From: Micromonospora wenchangensis
GTDB taxonomy: Bacteria > Actinomycetota > Actinomycetes > Mycobacteriales > Micromonosporaceae
Length of the DNA: 39,177 nt
Assembly (NCBI RefSeq): GCF_002210435.1
Contig: NZ_MZMV01000062.1
Span: 1-39,177, forward strand
Direction: 5' to 3'
Shown here piece by piece: positions 33,068 to 39,177 of this stretch. The translations under genes and the position numbers were made by a program. Within the stretch, counting starts at the first letter, position 1, and every line of letters begins with the position of its first letter. The notes beneath the pieces were generated by a model. The model ran no database searches. It was not told where the DNA came from and saw only the letters and a program-made list of their open reading frames with translations.

Positions 33068-33589
33068 ATGACCTGGCGAGCACCGGAGATCACCCGGACC
33101 CCGGAACTTCCCCTCGGCGACGAACGGCCCATGCTGGAGAGCTGGCTCGAATACCACCGGCAGACCCTGCTGCTCAAGTGCGCCGGGCTGACGGCCGAGC
33201 AGTTGCGCACCCCGAGCGTGCAGCCGTCCGGGCTGACCCTGCTCGGCCTGGTCCGGCATCTCGGCGAGGTGGAGTCCTGGTGGTTCCGGGAGAACTTCGC
33301 CGGGCAGCAGGTCGACTACCCGTACGGTTCCGTGGACGACCCGCGCGCCGACCTCGACGTCAGCCACGCCGACGCCGAGGCCGACCTCGCCACCTACCAC
33401 GAGCAGGTCGAGCTGGCCCGGGCCGCCACCGTCGGCCGCTCGCTCGACGAGACGTTCACCGAGGTCGGCCCCCAGCAGCGGACCTTCAGCCTGCGCTGGG
33501 TCTACCTGCACCTGATCGAGGAGTACGCCCGGCACAACGGCCACGCCGACCTGATCCGGGAACGCCTCGACGGCGTCACCGGCGAGTGA
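33068..33589 (+). CDS. DinB/DUF664 family protein
   Basis: A 173-residue four-helix DinB-superfamily protein (DUF664 branch), related to mycothiol- and bacillithiol-dependent enzymes. Putative metal ligands are H64 in VRHLGEVESWW and H156/H159 in EEYARHNGHAD. Start ATG 33068 follows a GAGGAT sequence by six bases, which can serve as a ribosome binding site or a -10 box. In an actinobacterium a mycothiol-dependent transferase is possible. It is the last gene of the plus-strand block and convergent with the HAD gene. Confidence 0.88.
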   Translation: MTWRAPEITRTPELPLGDERPMLESWLEYHRQTLLLKCAGLTAEQLRTPSVQPSGLTLLGLVRHLGEVESWWFRENFAGQQVDYPYGSVDDPRADLDVSHADAEADLATYHEQVELARAATVGRSLDETFTEVGPQQRTFSLRWVYLHLIEEYARHNGHADLIRERLDGVTGE

Positions 33590-33622
33590 CCCCGTCGCCG
33601 GTCGGCGCGGCCCCGGCCGGCG

Positions 33623-34240
33623 TCAGTGGGCCAACGCCGCCCGCAGGTAGCGCAGCCCCTCCGGCCCGCTCCACCGGTACGCCGACAGCCCGGCCGCCCG
33701 CGCCCCGCGGATCGCCCAGTCCTCGTCGTCGACGAAGAGCACCCGGGCGGGCGGGGTCTCCAGGGCGGCGCAGGCGGCCTGGAAGTACTCCTTCGCCGGC
33801 TTGTGCACCCCGACGACCGAGGAGTTGACCACCACGTCCAGCTCGCCGACCAGGCCCAGCTCGGCGAGGTCGGTGTCGAGCAGGTCGGTGGCGTTGGTGC
33901 CGAGCCCGACCCGGACGCCGCCCGCCCGTGCCTCGCGGACGAACGCCAGCACGTCGGCGTCGACCTCGCCCCGGTAGCGCTGCCACTGCTCCACCGCCGC
34001 GCGGGCCCGCTGCGGCCCGACCGAGTCGCTCAGCGCGTCGGCCACACTGGACATCCAGTCGGCGTGGCTGACCTGCCCGGTCAGCACCGGTTGCAGCCGC
34101 CCCCAGTGCATGGCGATCTCACCGAGCACCCCGGCGGCGAGGCCGTACTCCCGTTCGACGCCGGCCGCCACCGCCGGGTCCCAGTGCCGCAGCACGCCGT
34201 CGAAGTCGAGCAGGAGCGCCGTCGGCCGTTCCCGTGCCAC
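33623..34240 (-). CDS. HAD family hydrolase
   Basis: A 205-residue haloacid dehalogenase-superfamily phosphatase. Motif I is DFDGVLR with nucleophile D12 and acid D14, motif II lies in GLGTNATD, motif III at HKPAKEYF, and motif IV in FVDDEDWAIRGARAAG. The small cap between motifs I and II places it among sugar- or nucleotide-phosphatase types. Start GTG 34240 shares one base with the smc stop (TAGTG), so the two are coupled. Confidence 0.9.
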   Translation of the reverse strand: MARERPTALLLDFDGVLRHWDPAVAAGVEREYGLAAGVLGEIAMHWGRLQPVLTGQVSHADWMSSVADALSDSVGPQRARAAVEQWQRYRGEVDADVLAFVREARAGGVRVGLGTNATDLLDTDLAELGLVGELDVVVNSSVVGVHKPAKEYFQAACAALETPPARVLFVDDEDWAIRGARAAGLSAYRWSGPEGLRYLRAALAH

Positions 34241-37200
34241 TACTGATTCTCCTCGTGTCCGTCGGACCGCTCGGCGTCGGTCCGGTTGAGCCGTTGGCTG
34301 ATCACCTGGGTGACCCCGCTGCGCATGGTCACGCCGTAGAGCGCGTCGGCGATCTCCATCGTCCGCTTCTGGTGGGTGATGACGATCAACTGGCTCTTCT
34401 CCCGCAACTGGGCCAGCAGGGTGATCAGGCGGCCCAGGTTGACGTCGTCGAGGGCCGCCTCCACCTCGTCCATGATGTAGAACGGGCTGGGCCGGGCCCG
34501 GAAGATCGCCACCAGCATCGCCACGGCGGTCAGCGACCGCTCGCCGCCGGAGAGCAGCGACAGCCGTTTGATCTTCTTGCCGGGCGGCCGGGCCTCCACC
34601 TCCACGCCTGTGGTGAGCAGGTCGTCCGGCTCGGTGAGGATCAACCGGCCCTCACCACCGGGGAACAGCACCGTGAAGACCTGCTCGAACTCGCGGGCCG
34701 TGTCGGCGAACGCGCTGGCGAAGACCTCCAGGATGCGCTCGTCGACGTCCTTGACCACGGTGAGCAGGTCACGTCGGGTGGCCTTGAGGTCCTCCAGCTG
34801 CTCGGAGAGGAACTTGAACCGCTCCTCCAGGGCGGCGAACTCCTCCAGCGCGAGCGGGTTGACCTTGCCGAGCAGGGCCAGTTCCCGTTCCGCCTTGGCG
34901 GCCCGTTTCTCCTGCACCGGCCGCTCGTAACGGACCGGCTCGGGCACCGGCAGGCCGTCGCGTTCGGCCGCCGCCACGTCCACCGGGGTCGGCGGGACGG
35001 GCTGGGTCGGGCCGTACTCGGCGACCAGGGTCTCCACGTCCAGGCCGAAGTCCTCGGCGGCCTTCGCCTCCAACTGCTCGATGCGCAGCCGCTGCTCGGC
35101 GCGGGCCACCTCGTCCCGGTGCACCTGGCTGGTCAACCGCTCCAGCTCCGCGCCGAGCCGCTTCGCCGCGCCGCGTACCTCCTGGAGTTCGGCCTCCCGG
35201 GCGGCGCGTTCCCGGGCGACCGCGTCGCGGTGCTCCTCGGCCCGCGCGATGGAGGTGCCGAGCCGGGTCAGCGCCTCGCGGGCGCCGCCGACCACGGCGC
35301 GGGCGATCGCCGCGCCCCGGGTCCGGGCCGCCCGCCGCGCCGCCGCCCGCTCCCGGGCCGCCCGCTCGGCGGTGGCCTGCCGGGCCAGCGAGTCGGCCCG
35401 GCCGGCGATCGAGGCGACCCGTTCCTCGGCGGTACGCACCGCGAGGCGGACCTCCATCTCGTTCTGCCGGGCCCGGGGCACCATCGCGGCGAGCTGGTCC
35501 CGTTCCTCGGTGGAGGGTTCCGCGTCGATCGGGGTGTCCTCGGCGAGCCGCAGCCGTTCCGCCAGCTCGGCGAGGGCCGCCAGGTCACGTTCCCGGGCCG
35601 CCTCGGCGCGGGACCGGCTCTCGCCGAGCCGGTCGGTCTCCGCCTTCGCCGACCGGGCCGCCGCACCCAGCTCGGCCAGCCGACGGGCGGCGGCGTTGCG
35701 GTGGCTCTCCGCCTCCCGCTTGGCGGCGGCGGCGTGCTGCACCGCCTCCTTCGCGGCGGCCACCTCGGTGCGGGCGTCGACGAGCTGTTCGCGCAGCTCG
35801 GCGGCCGTCCGCTCGGCGGTGTGCCGGTTGGTGCGGGCCTCCTCCACGGCCGCCTGCACCTCGATGAAGCTGGCCGCCTTGGCCGACCCGCCGGCCGCCG
35901 CGTACGCCCCGACCACGTCGCCGTCCGGGGTAACCGCGCGCAGCTCCGGGTTGCCGGCGACCAGCTCGGCGGCGGCGGCGAGGTCGTCGACCAGCGCCAC
36001 GTCGCGCAACGCCCGGTGCACGGCGGGACGCAGCTCGGGGGCGCACTCCACCAGGTCGGGCGCCCACCGGGCGGTCTCCGGCAGCCGGGGGCGCAGCGCG
36101 TCGACGGGGCCGGTCATGCCGGGGCCGGCGGGGCTGCCGACCAGCAGGCCGGCCCGGCCGGCGTCGGAGATCTTCAACAGCCGCATCGCCTCGACGGCCT
36201 CGTCGACCCCGGTGACCGCGACCGCGTCGGCCAGCCCGCCGAGCGCGGCGGCGAGCGCCGCCTCGTGGCCGGCGGCGACGGTGAGCAACCCGGCCAGGCT
36301 GCCCAGCAGGCCGGGCACCTCGTCGGCGCGGGCGAGCAGCGCGCCCGCGCCGTCCTTGCGGCGCAGCCCCAGGGCGAGCGCCTCCTCGCGGGCCTTCCAG
36401 GTCGCGGCGTCCTTCTCGGCGGCCCGCTCGGTGTCGGCCAGCGCCCGGACGGTGGCCTGCGCCCGCTCGTGGGCGGCCACCGCCTCGGCGTGCCGGTCGT
36501 CGAGTTCGGCGTTGTCCCGGTCGGCCTCGGTGGACTGTTCGGCGACCGCGTCCAGCTCGGCCTGGGCCTGGTCGGCGCGGGCCAGGGCGTCGGCGTGGGC
36601 GGCGGCGAGCCGCTCGATCTCCTCACCGGCGCTGGTGGTCCGCGCCTGCGCCGAGTTCACCTGCCCGGTCAGCCGGGCCAGCCCCTCCCGCCGGTCGGCG
36701 ATCGCCTTGGCGGCGGCGACCAGTTCCCGTTCGGCGGCGGCGAGCTGGCGTTCCAGCTCCTGCCGGTGCTCGACGGCCTCGGCGAGCCGGATCTGGTCGT
36801 CGGTGAGCGCCGCGCGCAGCTCCTCCTCCTGCTCGCGGACCCGCTGCGACTCGGCCTCCAACTGGTCGGGGTCGCGGCCGGGGCGCTCGTCGTCGCCGGT
36901 GGCGCTGAGGTGACGCAGCCGTTCCCGGGCCACCTGCTCCACGGAGCGGAACCGTTCGGAGAGCGCGGAGAGCTTGTACCAGGTGTCCTGGGCGGCGGCG
37001 AGCAGCGGCGCGTCCTCGGCGAGCGCGGCCTCCAACTCGCCGAGGCGGCCCTGGACCTCGACGTGTTCGCCCTCGATCTGTTCGCGCCGCTGGCGCAGCG
37101 CCGTCTCGTCGGCGATCTCCTTGTCCAGGGTGGCCCGCAGGGTGTGCAGGTCGTCGGCGAGCAGCCGGAGCCGGGCGTCGCGCAGGTTGGCCTGGATGGC

Positions 37201-37848
37201 GGCGGCCCGGCGGGCCACCTCGGCCTGCCGGCCCAGCGGCTTGAGCTGACGGCGCAGTTCGGCGGTGAGGTCGGTCAGCCGGTTCAGGTTCGTCTGCATC
37301 GCGTCGAGCTTCCGCAGCGCCTTCTCCTTGCGCTTGCGGTGCTTGAGGACGCCGGCCGCCTCCTCGATGAACGAGCGGCGGTCCTCCGGCTTGGCGTGCA
37401 GCATGCCGTCCAGCCGGCCCTGGCCGACGATGATGTGCATCTCCCGGCCGATGCCGGAGTCGCTGAGCAGCTCCTGGATGTCGAGTAGCCGGCAGGAGTC
37501 GCCGTTGATCTCGTACTCGCTCTCGCCGGAGCGGAACATCCGGCGGGTGATGGAGACCTCGGTGTACTCGATCGGCAGCGCGCCGTCGGTGTTGTCGATG
37601 GTGAGGGTGACCTCGGCCCGGCCCAGCGGCGCCCGGCCGGCGGTGCCGGCGAAGATGACGTCCTCCATCTTGCCGCCGCGCAGCGCCTTGGCGCCCTGCT
37701 CGCCCAGCACCCAGGCGATCGCGTCGACGACGTTGGACTTGCCGGAGCCGTTCGGGCCGACCACGCAGGTGATCCCGGGCTCCAGCTTCAGCGTCGTGGC
37801 GGAGGCGAAGGACTTGAACCCCTTCACCGTCAGACTCTTGAGATGCAC
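34240..37848 (-). CDS. smc: Chromosome segregation protein SMC
   Basis: A 1202-residue SMC ATPase that with ScpA/ScpB organises and segregates chromosomes. The N-terminal head has Walker A GPNGSGKS at 31-38; two long coiled coils flank the hinge (about 500-660); the C-terminal head has the signature LSGGE near 1098-1102 and Walker B IMDEVEAALDDVN near 1122. Length is typical. GTG 37848 (VHLKSLTVKGFKSF) is the family start and is preceded by GAGGA eight bases away; the frame is open upstream to 38016 but that part is unlike SMC. Head and hinge appear intact. Confidence 0.97.
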   Translation of the reverse strand: MHLKSLTVKGFKSFASATTLKLEPGITCVVGPNGSGKSNVVDAIAWVLGEQGAKALRGGKMEDVIFAGTAGRAPLGRAEVTLTIDNTDGALPIEYTEVSITRRMFRSGESEYEINGDSCRLLDIQELLSDSGIGREMHIIVGQGRLDGMLHAKPEDRRSFIEEAAGVLKHRKRKEKALRKLDAMQTNLNRLTDLTAELRRQLKPLGRQAEVARRAAAIQANLRDARLRLLADDLHTLRATLDKEIADETALRQRREQIEGEHVEVQGRLGELEAALAEDAPLLAAAQDTWYKLSALSERFRSVEQVARERLRHLSATGDDERPGRDPDQLEAESQRVREQEEELRAALTDDQIRLAEAVEHRQELERQLAAAERELVAAAKAIADRREGLARLTGQVNSAQARTTSAGEEIERLAAAHADALARADQAQAELDAVAEQSTEADRDNAELDDRHAEAVAAHERAQATVRALADTERAAEKDAATWKAREEALALGLRRKDGAGALLARADEVPGLLGSLAGLLTVAAGHEAALAAALGGLADAVAVTGVDEAVEAMRLLKISDAGRAGLLVGSPAGPGMTGPVDALRPRLPETARWAPDLVECAPELRPAVHRALRDVALVDDLAAAAELVAGNPELRAVTPDGDVVGAYAAAGGSAKAASFIEVQAAVEEARTNRHTAERTAAELREQLVDARTEVAAAKEAVQHAAAAKREAESHRNAAARRLAELGAAARSAKAETDRLGESRSRAEAARERDLAALAELAERLRLAEDTPIDAEPSTEERDQLAAMVPRARQNEMEVRLAVRTAEERVASIAGRADSLARQATAERAARERAAARRAARTRGAAIARAVVGGAREALTRLGTSIARAEEHRDAVARERAAREAELQEVRGAAKRLGAELERLTSQVHRDEVARAEQRLRIEQLEAKAAEDFGLDVETLVAEYGPTQPVPPTPVDVAAAERDGLPVPEPVRYERPVQEKRAAKAERELALLGKVNPLALEEFAALEERFKFLSEQLEDLKATRRDLLTVVKDVDERILEVFASAFADTAREFEQVFTVLFPGGEGRLILTEPDDLLTTGVEVEARPPGKKIKRLSLLSGGERSLTAVAMLVAIFRARPSPFYIMDEVEAALDDVNLGRLITLLAQLREKSQLIVITHQKRTMEIADALYGVTMRSGVTQVISQRLNRTDAERSDGHEENQ

Positions 37849-37912
37849 CTGTCCGATCCTCGTCCGGTGGCCACCGCAGGCGTCGCGGGCTGCGCGGACC
37901 TGGTGAACCCGC

Positions 37913-37918
37913 AGACTA
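37913..37918 (-). promoter_or_regulatory. -10 box TAGTCT upstream of smc
   Basis: TAGTCT on the minus strand lies 65 bases before the smc GTG and fits TAnnnT. No good -35 is seen. The region 37949-37988 just upstream is a GC-only inverted repeat. Confidence 0.35.
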
Positions 37919-38008
37919 ACCCGTGGGTACGCGGCAACCGGCACGCGACCCGCCCCGGGGGCCGCCGGCCGGGCCCCGGGCGGGGGTGGAATTGAACGGG
38001 GTGTGCCA

Positions 38009-38102
38009 CGCCACATCGGTTCACAAGATCGTGAATTGGTGAACGGGGAAATGTGTGGCGAACAGCACTGCGCGCCGGCACGAAAGTGTCGGCGCGCTTT
38101 TT
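38009..38102 (+). ncRNA. Candidate structured small RNA ending in an intrinsic terminator
   Basis: On the plus strand CGCCACA (38009-38015) pairs with TGTGGCG (38054-38060), enclosing GTTCAC (38019-38024) with GTGAAC (38039-38044); TTCAC can instead pair with GTGAA (38031-38035). A terminator follows at once. No protein gene on the plus strand leads into it: both neighbours are on the minus strand. I know no RNA family that matches. A promoter is not clear (TTGAAC at 37992 is the best -35), and it could be a purely structural or minus-strand element. Confidence 0.4.
38070..38102 (+). terminator. Intrinsic terminator with GAAA loop and T5 run
   Basis: GCGCGCCGGCAC (38070-38081), GAAA loop, GTGTCGGCGCGC (38086-38097; one G-T pair), then TTTTT at 38098-38102. 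The T-run exists only on the plus strand. An outer repeat AACAGCAC (38061-38068) and GTGCTGTT (from 38109) encloses it. A weaker role behind the minus-strand coiled-coil gene is possible. Confidence 0.75.
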
Positions 38103-38139
38103 CGCGGTGGTGCTGTTCAGTTTTCTGCGTTCCCGAGGA

Positions 38140-38334
38140 TCAGGTGAGCGCCGGCTCGGCCAGCCGGAGGAGGTCGTCCACCTCCGCCGCAGCCGCCGCG
38201 AGCCGATCGTTGTCGGCGCGCAGGCGCGTGATCTCGAACTCCAGGGCCTGGACCCTGGAACGCAGTCGGGTGACCTCGTCGAGCAGACGCCGGTCGGGCG
38301 CTGCACCTACGTGGCCGTAGAGGGCCTTCGCCAT
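38140..38334 (-). CDS. Small conserved actinobacterial coiled-coil protein
   Basis: A 64-residue protein beginning MAKALYGHVGAAPDRRLLDEV, then a heptad-patterned coiled coil (about 15-57, LRSRVQALEFEITRLRADNDRLAAA), and ending AEPALT. The start and end match a small conserved actinobacterial family of unknown function that I recognise by pattern only. ATG 38334 follows AAGGAG by five bases; a longer reading from 38373 adds 13 residues and lacks such a site. It may form dimers or bind a partner through the coil. Confidence 0.85.
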   Translation of the reverse strand: MAKALYGHVGAAPDRRLLDEVTRLRSRVQALEFEITRLRADNDRLAAAAAEVDDLLRLAEPALT

Positions 38335-38347
38335 GCTGACTCCTTGA

Positions 38348-38626
38348 TATGCGCTGCCGGAAAAGCCGGCCAACGCGCGCCCATTTCGTGTTCGCGACTA
38401 CTACCAGGCCATCGAAATCCGGGCGTGGCTGGGCGCGACTGGCGACACCTACATATTGAGCGATAACCCCTCGTTCGTCAAGTTCTCGCAGGCCGTAGAT
38501 CATCTCCACGTCTGCCCTGTGCACTTGCCGAGGGGGCCGCAAGGCTCGGACACTCTCTGTCCGGACTCCTTGACTCTACGCCTCCGCGGCCGGGTACGGT
38601 GGCCCTGGACGATCATCCCGCCTTAA
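38348..38626 (+). pseudogene. Start-less reading frame, possible gene remnant
   Basis: The frame between TGA (38345) and TAA (38624-38626) reads DYYQAIEIRAWLGATG, then DTYILSDNPSFVKFSQAVDHLHV, and has no upstream ATG or GTG. By my count G+C at codon positions 1, 2 and 3 is 63, 52 and 78 per cent, a coding-like skew but weaker than in neighbouring genes. I do not recognise the protein. The promoter of the next gene lies inside its 3' end, which argues for decay or for chance. Apart from this, 38335-38708 holds no gene. Confidence 0.25.
38570..38600 (+). promoter_or_regulatory. Sigma-70-type promoter of the right-edge gene
   Basis: -35 TTGACT (38570-38575) and -10 TACGGT (38595-38600) are 19 bases apart, slightly long but with good hexamers. 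The leader would be about 100 bases to GTG 38709. Confidence 0.5.
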
Positions 38627-38708
38627 CTCTTCCTTAGCCACATTGCCGCTGTTCCGTGGCCGCCGTAGCGTCACCCCGGCCCGCAAGCGACCCGTGGAGG
38701 CGACAGGC

Positions 38709-39177
38709 GTGTACGGCTGGACCGACCCGAACGACCCGGACGCCGCGTACCGACGGCCGCAGCCGTCGACGGACGACCCGGCCTGGCTGACCGACCGCCC
38801 CGCCCCCCGCTCGGCGTACCTCTTCGGCGACGACCCGGCCGTGGACGCACCGGCACAGCCCGGCCCCGGCGGGACGGACGCCGCGACCGGGTCCGCCCCG
38901 GGCCCCACCGCCGACCGGTGGACCGACACGCCACCCGGCCAGCACCCGACCGGGCCGTGGCAGGGTGAACAGACCGACCGGCAGGACGCACCGACCGGCC
39001 GGTGGGACACCGGGCCCGCCGGGCAGTGGCCCGCCGCCGAGCAGGCCGACGCGTGGCGGGACGACCGGGCCGCCGCCCGCCAGGAAGACGCGTGGCCGGA
39101 CGACCGGACCGCCGCCCGGCCGGACGACTGGGCCGAGCGGTGGTCGGACGACCGGGACGAACCGGCCGGGACGTGGC
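38709..39177 (+). CDS. Hypothetical Trp/Asp/Pro-rich protein, N-terminal part, runs off right edge
   Basis: I do not recognise this protein. GTG 38709 has GGAGG eight bases upstream, a strong start. The visible 156 residues begin VYGWTDPNDPDAAYRRPQ and stay rich in Asp, Pro, Gly, Arg and Trp without membrane segment or signal peptide, so they look disordered. The end contains 13-residue repeats (DAWRDDRAAARQE, DAWPDDRTAARPD). In actinobacteria such regions often precede a membrane-anchored or enzymatic domain; that part lies outside the window. Confidence 0.75.
   Translation, partial: MYGWTDPNDPDAAYRRPQPSTDDPAWLTDRPAPRSAYLFGDDPAVDAPAQPGPGGTDAATGSAPGPTADRWTDTPPGQHPTGPWQGEQTDRQDAPTGRWDTGPAGQWPAAEQADAWRDDRAAARQEDAWPDDRTAARPDDWAERWSDDRDEPAGTW
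39048..39125 (+). repeat. 39-bp in-frame tandem repeat
   Basis: Two units of 39 bp (39048-39086 and 39087-39125) encode DAWRDDRAAARQE and DAWPDDRTAARPD; a degenerate third copy follows (DWAERWSDDRDE). The period is a multiple of three, so copy number can change without frameshift. Confidence 0.7.

Noticed and set aside
34234..37488. 1084-codon plus-strand frame opposite smc
   Set aside because: It is the antisense of smc, open only because the sense codons avoid TTA, CTA and TCA. Its translation is repetitive and low-complexity, with no domain.
37949..37988. GC-only inverted repeat upstream of smc as a terminator
   Set aside because: Pairing is imperfect and there is no T-run on either strand; in this base composition such repeats arise by chance.
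38003..38320. 105-codon plus-strand frame with a Cys-rich middle
   Set aside because: It crosses the hairpin and terminator at 38009-38102 and then the antisense of the coiled-coil gene; no ribosome binding site and no homology pattern.
1..39177. CRISPR arrays, tRNA/rRNA genes, IS elements or prophage genes
   Set aside because: No regularly spaced repeats, no tRNA cloverleaf-like sequence, no transposase or phage protein among the frames. XerC is the chromosomal recombinase, not an integrase of an island.

Overview
The window reads as a chromosomal segment of a high-GC actinobacterium of the Micromonospora type. The codon third positions are almost all G or C, GTG starts are frequent, several genes appear leaderless, and the gene order is the actinobacterial rpsP-khpA-rimM-trmD-rplS-lepB-rnhB-DUF2469 and ffh-glnD-glnK-amt-ftsY-smc backbone. 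The assignment to Micromonosporaceae is an inference from protein style and gene order; no rRNA gene is present.

Layout. 1-500: 5' part of a low-complexity hypothetical gene on the minus strand. 725-7750 (plus): yraN, comM, dprA, a lipoprotein beta-lactamase-family protein, xerC and a class V aminotransferase. 6860-8521 (minus): an M23 peptidase whose frame has no stop before it runs far into the antisense of the aminotransferase. 8719-9825 (plus): a molybdopterin oxidoreductase. 9869-15948 (minus): the ribosome, RNA-modification and secretion cluster rpsP-khpA-rimM-trmD-rplS-lepB-lepB-nudix-rnhB-DUF2469. 16193-20176 (minus): DUF402 protein, archaeal-type ProRS, amidohydrolase, Uma2 nuclease. 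20245-28472 (minus): ffh, the glnD-glnK-amt nitrogen operon with a clear GlnR-type operator, an APH-family phosphotransferase, and ftsY. 28621-33589 (plus): a strand-switched accessory block of PhoD-like phosphatase, MarR regulator, DHA2 efflux pump, UspA and DinB. 33623-37848 (minus): HAD phosphatase and smc. 38140-38334 (minus): a small conserved coiled-coil protein. 38709 onward (plus): the start of a Trp/Asp-rich repeat-containing protein that runs off the end.

The genes group into coherent tasks: ribosome assembly, tRNA modification and protein export (S16, RimM, TrmD, L19, two signal peptidases, Ffh, FtsY), nitrogen sensing (GlnD, GlnK, Amt), chromosome handling (SMC, XerC, DprA, ComM, RNase HII), and an inducible drug-efflux unit (MarR, MFS).

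No CRISPR array, IS element, prophage, tRNA or rRNA was found. I do not see a clear new multi-gene system; most of the window is housekeeping. The best candidates for something undescribed are small: a structured plus-strand element ending in an intrinsic terminator upstream of smc (38009-38102); two tiny coupling ORFs that hand translation to comM and xerC; the repeated arrangement of a -10 box placed six bases before a start codon; a duplicated operator before the efflux gene; a lone TTA codon in comM; and paired TTGTCCACA-like boxes at identical 19-bp spacing in two intergenic regions.
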